Assembly: GCA_034638255.1 (NCBI GenBank)
Contig: JAWPGT010000014.1
Span: forward strand, 434,001-498,000
From: Coprinus comatus
Taxonomy: Eukaryota > Basidiomycota > Agaricomycetes > Agaricales > Agaricaceae
DNA length: 64,000 bases
Reading direction: 5' to 3'
The position numbers and the translations under genes were made by a program. The notes beneath the pieces are model-generated. The model saw nothing but the letters and a program-made list of their open reading frames with translations, searched no databases and was not told the origin of the DNA. Of this stretch, positions 58,517-64,000 are shown one piece after another. Each line of letters opens with the position of its first letter. The first letter of the stretch is position 1.

Positions 58517-60812
58517 TTATAGAAATGCATCTTTAGGAAGAGTGGCTTTAACTTGTTCGAATTTGGAGACCGCTCTTTCTAAATCCCAATCATTATTGGT
58601 GAGACAATCGACAGCATAGCTAGCTGTCAACCTCGTTCTCCCACAGACTTCGAGTACTAGATTCCGCTGAAGTTCAGGCTGAAAACATCTTGTTCAGAAA
58701 AGGGGATATGTAACATTGACACTAGGAGCATACCAGTGTGTTAATTGCCTGCTGTTGATCAATAGGTAAAGACGCTATTGAAAATTCCTGCTTTCTAGCA
58801 GGTCTTGGTTGCGCATATACCAGCATCGGCCCAGGTGTCCAGATATCGGGACTAGAATACCCTCGAATAGTCCATTGGTCAGATAGAATAACGGCATCCC
58901 AACCGGCTAATCTAGCACTACAGACAGATTCATTAGATTTAGTATTTTATCGTGAGTTGTTTTCATACCGAGATCCTTCCGGGGCTGGAACCAATATGAA
59001 TGTTCTATCAAACGAACGGACTCCTTGTGTCTCTGAAAAACCGTTGAGTTTTAACAGGGGGTTGTAATGAAAGTGATTCGACTTACTCTCCATAAATTCT
59101 CCATGGACTATAACCATCAATGCTGCGTTGGTCTCGGAAAGTTCTACTGGGAAAGCATCAACAATGAATTTCCTCTCAGATCCTTGCACATCATGCTTCG
59201 TCATAGGAAGGGTCGATTGTGCTTTGATAATGTCTTCTGGTCCAATATGCATGGCTGATACGACTTTTTCTCGGTAGCCATCTGAGGGCGCGAAAGGTTC
59301 CTCGAGCTGTTGCCAGGTGCAGATAGCCAGGATTCCCATGTCAATTTCTTTTGGTGGGGCATTGCCTGGTGAAGGCCCCGTATCCGTGCACGGGCCGGGA
59401 TACTAGTGTTGCATGAATACGAGAAAGTGGCTTGTGCATCATAGACATCTCCCAGCTGTGCCCTCACGGTATCAAAAAAATTAAAGTACCTGGGTCAATG
59501 AGCATTTTTTGCAACACCAGAGAACTCACACAACGCACCGTAACAAGAAACCGCTGACAAAATTACCATCAACACCGGTAATAAAGGATAGGCCCATCTC
59601 AAATGGAAATGTAGTACCATGAGGCGTCTCGACAACAGCAACAGGTGCAGCCGGTGTATTCACAGCGTCATCTACAAAACCGATCCGTGTAATAACCTCA
59701 GAATCAAGAATCCGCAATCCAACCCATCGCCTCGCGATTGTACTGAATAACGAATCAGCGAACAGTATAAAAACTTGAAAATAATCAGATGCGAACCTCC
59801 TGTAGCTTTCTAAGCGGTCGTTTCTCAACTCCATGTTGTAAAGTGGAGTACCCATGAGCACCAGCTCTCGCAAATCGATCATCTTATTCCGACCCGAAAT
59901 AGCATCAATATCGCTCCAACTGGTAAGAGCTGTGTTTTGTAAGGATAGATTTCGGATAGTGGGCACATATCTATCGAGAGAAACGAGGTGTTTTCCTGAG
60001 ACTTTATTGTTCGCCAGGGATAGTGTTTCAACCTAATTTTTTTTATAAGCACATGCAAGGGTATGAAAGAAAATTGACGAACCTTTGGTTGAAGTTGCCC
60101 TACTATCTTGAATATGACGGCAGCAGTGCGAGCATCACCACCATGGCCCGGTGGATTGAGATTGTTCTTCTTCACAAGTGGGTCGTCAATGAGTTTCTAT
60201 GAAATAACTGTTTAACGAAAATGAGGGTGAAATATAACACGGAACATACTTCAAGGTTGAGGAACTTTTGCTCTGGATTGTAGCGCGCATGAACCAATTC
60301 CCGCCATGCATCAACGACTTTGATTGGTTCAGCAACGCGTCTACGACGTTCTGTAAGTGATATGCGTCCTGCACCCCGGATGAAGAGGGGGTCAGAGGGT
60401 CCGGCATGAGAGGCCGATGACGTCGGTCGGATGGCACGCTGAGGTCGATTTATCGGTAAGTGTTCATATGCTTGAGTAAAAGGGGACAGGACTGGAATGA
60501 TAGAAGGCACGGATGGTCAAGGTGGCCTGCAACAACATGCTTACTTGAACATCCCATGCCTTCTGAGGGTTCCTGTCGGGAGAAAAGAGAATAATGAGTT
60601 GTGATAATTACCGAACGCTGTGATGTTCCCAATGCTTCATCCTTTGCTGAATCTATGCCTCGTATTTTCCGAGAGCGCCTGGCTGTTGTTTTCTTGCCAC
60701 CAGGGTGATCAGCGTCTCGCATGGTTGTGTCCTTTTCTATGAGGCCGGCGTTGCGCAGAGCACTTGCAGCAATAGCTCTTGAGCCTGGGGCAGGCGTTGG
60801 GCTGGAGAACAT
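58517..60812 (-). CDS. MEX67: mRNA export receptor Mex67 (NXF1 type; one frame interruption)
   Basis: Reverse-strand gene for the general mRNA export receptor, which carries mRNPs through the nuclear pore. After a basic N-terminus ([14 protein letters not shown]) come the LRR region ([52 protein letters not shown]) and an NTF2-like domain ([77 protein letters not shown]). The C-terminal TAP-C/UBA-like domain follows ([48 protein letters not shown]). At 59265-59269 (T5 on the plus strand) one extra base is needed to pass from the SSRNLSR frame to the [17 protein letters not shown] frame; the spacing then fits the family. Start ATG 60812-60810; stop TAA 58519-58517. Confidence 0.88.
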
Positions 60813-60988
60813 TGTGTATACGTCGGATATTAAGCGAGGGGGCGATAGATGATGGTGGGTGGAGGGCAAGAGTAGTTAATGAGCACAAGCCGGCCCAGCG
60901 GCTGAGTCAAAAAGGCAGTGAGCTCGGACTTTTTCCCACGCCGTCTTCCCTTTTTGTTATCGCTTTATTCTAGTTATTATACACCTTT

Positions 60989-62998
60989 CTACAGCTCAGA
61001 GCACTCAGACCCATCTGAAAACAGGCTAGGCCCGCGGTAGAATCCCCCATACTCCTCCAGCTCAGGCAGACACAACACCCCTTCGTTTGTGCACTTAGCC
61101 TCATCACGGGACACTCCGTTGCTATCTTCCAATGATGTAGCCAGAAGCCCATTTCCAGATATCACTGCGCTTTCTTCCATCCTCTTTTTCCCCGTACATT
61201 CCGCATCGGAGACTTGCTCGGAATGTTCGAGAGAATCCCCTAGCTGGAGGATGACTCGCACAGGAACATCGGACGTTATTCCTTTTAGACTGTTTTTATC
61301 CAATATCTCCCCAAATGGTCTTTCCTCCTCTTCCACTCGGTCTGAATCCGTCTCATCTTGAATGACCCGGCTGGCTTGCAACCTAGGGCTGGCATCGAAT
61401 ATATTGTCCATGCATAAAACATCATCGAAATCGAGCAGGCTACCATGTGACTGAGGGTCAGAAATGAAGCTGATGTCATGCCATTGCTGTTCACTCGTAT
61501 TCCAGGATTGTAAAGAGAACCCTGTATCAGAAAAGTCGGCTTTCAGAACTGAAGATCCGGCAGTTCCAGCAAAGGACACATCGTCTGAAGACCCTTCGAG
61601 ATCAAAAACAATATCGCTAGGTGGAAGTTCACTATCTTCCCTCCGGGTCTCTTCACGATACTGACTCTTGAATGTCTCTGAATTTACCTTCTGTAGGTTC
61701 TTGTCCGGGAGGCCAAGCAATATTCCTATCTGTGCCCACGGATCCGAAAAATCTAATAGGTTTTTGTGCTCCTGCAAGTCATCTGTTTTTTGTCCATAGT
61801 CCAATGAACAGTCGGAAAGGGCTTCCTCATTGCCAGCATTGTTTACTTGATTCAGCTGTCTTGTTTGTCCTTGGGAAGAGGATGGTGAAGGGTCATGTTG
61901 GCTATACGATGAAATAGATGAGGAACTCTCAGAGGTAGCAATGAGCGAAGTCAGTTGTTTTGGTGGAATGATCCACTTCAGTACTTTTGTGCCTCTTTTT
62001 ATGTGCGATGGAGTAGAGGCAGAATAGGTACCGGAGGGTAATGAATGCCTTAACGATATACCACTATGACTTTTCGCTCCAGAGTGAGGTCCTGTTTCCG
62101 GTGTGCGAATACTAGATAAGTCGTTGTGCGCTAGGGAGGTCGAAAGATAAGATAAGAGAGTTGAAGCTGCGTTGACCACATAATCTAAAAACTTGGTATG
62201 TTCAATAATCAACATGTGCGTATGTCACCATAATGTTGACTATACCTCGTCTTCTAGTGTGTCCACTTGTTTGTGTTTTTGTGAAGTATCGTGTAATAAA
62301 GAACTTGGTCTAGATTTCGACGACAAGTATTCTTGAACGGGCGAGGACAGGCCTACAAAATCGGGCATTGAAAGAATTTGGGAGATGGCGGCATTGGTTG
62401 AAATGGCTTTTCATCCCACGTTCATCGTAGGTAGTTTTTATTCCAAAGAAATGAACTCACGTTCGAGCAAATCCAATTCTTGAAGCAGCTTGGATTTGAC
62501 TCGTTTCGTGGATGATGCACCCTCTGTACTACGACCATATGGAGAGCTGGAGGTTGGAGTTCTTGCAAGACTGGTTCCTGTATCCTGGTCCCTTTTGCGT
62601 TTTCTGGAGTTTTCGACAGACTTGGGAGTTGTTGTGGTGATTGCTTCGTTGTTAGTATTATTAGTGGATAAAGGTTTTTTCGCATGACTGAGGTCGATAG
62701 ACACTCGTGCTGCCACACGGCTGGATGAATCCGGGTGTTGGTTGTCTTCGAAAGGTATATAAAGGCCTCTTGACAGAATATTAAGCCGTCTACGGCCGAA
62801 GAAATCCTTTTGTGCGCGTATAGTCTTATCTTTGGATTTTGCTTTGACAGCATTCCTAGTTGGATGAGAACATGTGAGTGGACTAGAGTATATTATAATA
62901 TCACCTACCATCTTCCTCCCATGTAATTTGCACCTGGCATCAGGAAAGGAAGAGAAGAGGACTATTTGTGGCAACCAAACAACCACGTCTTGTCGCAT
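60989..62998 (-). CDS. Unrecognised nuclear protein
   Basis: Reverse-strand gene of about 600 residues. The start ATG 62998-62996 gives MRQDVVVWLPQIVLFSSFPDAR; the next junction (near 62925-62870) is uncertain. Then come VKAKSKDKTIRAQKDFFGRRRLNILSRGLYIPFE, a Ser/Thr/Asn-rich stretch, and NSRKRKRDQ (NLS-like), followed by SKLLQELDLLER. Introns (about 62462-62409 and 62245-62194) join TISTNAAISQILSMPDFVGLSSPVQEYLSS and QVDTLEDEFLDYVVNAASTLLSYLST. The long final exon is acidic and Ser-rich with repeated DLEG/SDD and DSLEHSEQ-type stretches, ending GPSLFSDGSECSEL, TAG 60991-60989. No catalytic motif is seen. It is on the same strand as MEX67 with 176 bp between the stop and the MEX67 start. It could be a regulator or scaffold; I do not assign a function. 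Confidence 0.65.
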
Positions 62999-63101
62999 TG
63001 CCTGCCTTTCAGATGATGCTCAATCTTTCCCTCTCATGATAGCCATGTGGCATATCCTGTGAATACGAATATATGCTGCTACTTTCCTTGTTTTCTTCAA
63101 G

Positions 63102-64000
63102 ATGTTCCTCATCCAGGGTCTTTCTCTTGCTCTATGCTTCTTACTACCAGTCAACGCCGCAAACGTTGACGTTCGCCTTCCAATCGGTACTTTCAGGGGA
63201 ACCTCTGACTCTGGCGTCGACAGATGGCTTGGTATACCCTTTGCTGAACCTCCCGTGGGACAACTACGCTTCAAGGCACCGGTCCCCATCACACGCAGAT
63301 CTAATACTGTAAAAGATGCTTCAACATTTGGGAATGCTTGTCCCCAAGGGAACGGTAATCTAAACGCTCCTATCAGTGAGGATTGCTTGTACTTGAATGT
63401 ATGCGTGTTTTTTTATGTGCTTCATTTCGATCTAAGCTTAACACAATACCAGGTTTTCCGGCCAACAGGGAGTCGCGAGAAGAAATTACCTGTCGTCTTC
63501 TGGCTTCATGTGAGCCTCCCTACCTTCAAATAGACCCTTTACAATTGACGCGGACTTAAAATATGGCCAGGGAGGCGCATTTGCCACCGGGTGGGTACTT
63601 CCCCAATTTACACCAGGTTGAATTACTCCATACAAATATTCAAAACCATCCTAGTGCCGCTTCTATATATGACCCTACTGGTGGGCTTCCTTTGAAATTG
63701 CCTTCTGTGTATTCTCCATAATCCGAAGAACTTTCCTTCCAGAGCTCATTCAGAGAAGTACAAATATCAAGAAACCAATAGTAGTTGTTTCGATGTGAGT
63801 GATGCCTCTATCATACCACAAAGTTATTGATGTTCACTAACGCTGCTTCAGAAACTATCGGGTCAATACCTTTGGCTTTGTTAGTAACAAATCATTAATA
63901 AGTGGCAAAAACGCATCGGTTGACAGGACACCAGCTGGCTAGTTCTCATATGTCTCCTCAAGACTTAAACGCCGGTCTTCTAGATCAACGACTTGCTTTG
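63102..64000 (+). CDS. Type-B carboxylesterase/lipase, 5' part (runs off window end)
   Basis: Secreted serine hydrolase, alpha/beta fold, of the carboxylesterase/acetylcholinesterase family. A signal peptide (MFLIQGLSLALCFLLPVNAA) leads to VRLPIGTFRGTSDSGVDRWLGIPFAEPPVGQLRFKAPVP, typical of the family start, then the SEDCLYLN signature. After introns come VFRPTGSREKKLPVVFWLHGGAFATG (oxyanion-hole HGG) and VNTFGFL. The visible end of the window reads LASSHMSPQDLNAGLLDQRLAL, just before the nucleophile-elbow GxSxG, which lies outside. The active-site serine is therefore not seen. Fungal members act on lipids, plant or microbial esters; the substrate cannot be told. Divergent from the nuclear protein gene, with 103 bp between start codons. 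Confidence 0.85.

Overview
The window is nuclear DNA from a filamentous basidiomycete, most likely an agaricomycete. Genes are densely interrupted by short introns (mostly about 46-65 nt, GT..AG). Two genes encode multi-pass membrane proteins of a type common in mushroom genomes. Conserved housekeeping genes sit beside secreted Ser/Thr-rich proteins, a GMC oxidoreductase and a carboxylesterase. No bacterial-style operons, CRISPR arrays or rRNA genes are present. All names come from reading the translations; no database search was run.

Layout. 1-2035: 3' part of a UPF1-like SF1 helicase gene (copy H1) plus a GC-rich tail (T1). 2.5-12.1 kb: DBP5 mRNA-export helicase, a POF1-like NMN adenylyltransferase, a secreted Ser/Thr-rich protein, PWP1, a 62-aa small gene and a DUF4112 membrane protein. 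12.56-16.5 kb: second helicase unit (H2 with tail T2), reverse strand. 16.8-25.3 kb: PAM18/TIM14, EFM4 methyltransferase, SGD1/NOM1, tRNA-Gly(CCC) and a GMC oxidoreductase. 26.3-36.4 kb: two related 7TM-type proteins around an unrecognised multi-pass protein and a SAC7-type RhoGAP. 38.6 kb: a small acidic secreted protein. 39.7-43.5 kb: third helicase unit (H3 with tail T3), reverse strand. 44.0-52.5 kb: VPS39/VAM6 and a large ankyrin protein. 52.5-56.3 kb: gene-poor. 56.3-64 kb: a tail-anchored helical-bundle protein resembling fungal NLR N-termini, the MEX67 mRNA-export receptor, an unrecognised nuclear protein, and the start of a type-B carboxylesterase.

The most unusual structure is a roughly 4-kb unit present three times: an SF1B helicase gene with a unique N-terminal region, followed immediately by a conserved GC-rich tail. 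The tail has its own TATA box and CT-rich tract on the opposite strand, aimed back at the 3' end of the helicase. H1 and H2 are tail-to-tail, forming an inverted repeat around about 10 kb; H2 and H3 are direct repeats about 27 kb apart. By eye, the tails and the helicase 3' ends are more alike than the helicase N-termini, which suggests gene conversion or selection on the tail.

Three genes (EFM4, the first 7TM protein, MEX67) each need one extra base to read through a conserved stretch, at or beside a short homopolymer. This may reflect assembly indels rather than true breaks. Several other apparent frame breaks resolve as 46-49-nt introns. DBP5 and MEX67 act in the same process (nuclear mRNA export); PWP1 and SGD1 both act in ribosome biogenesis; VPS39 acts in vacuolar fusion.
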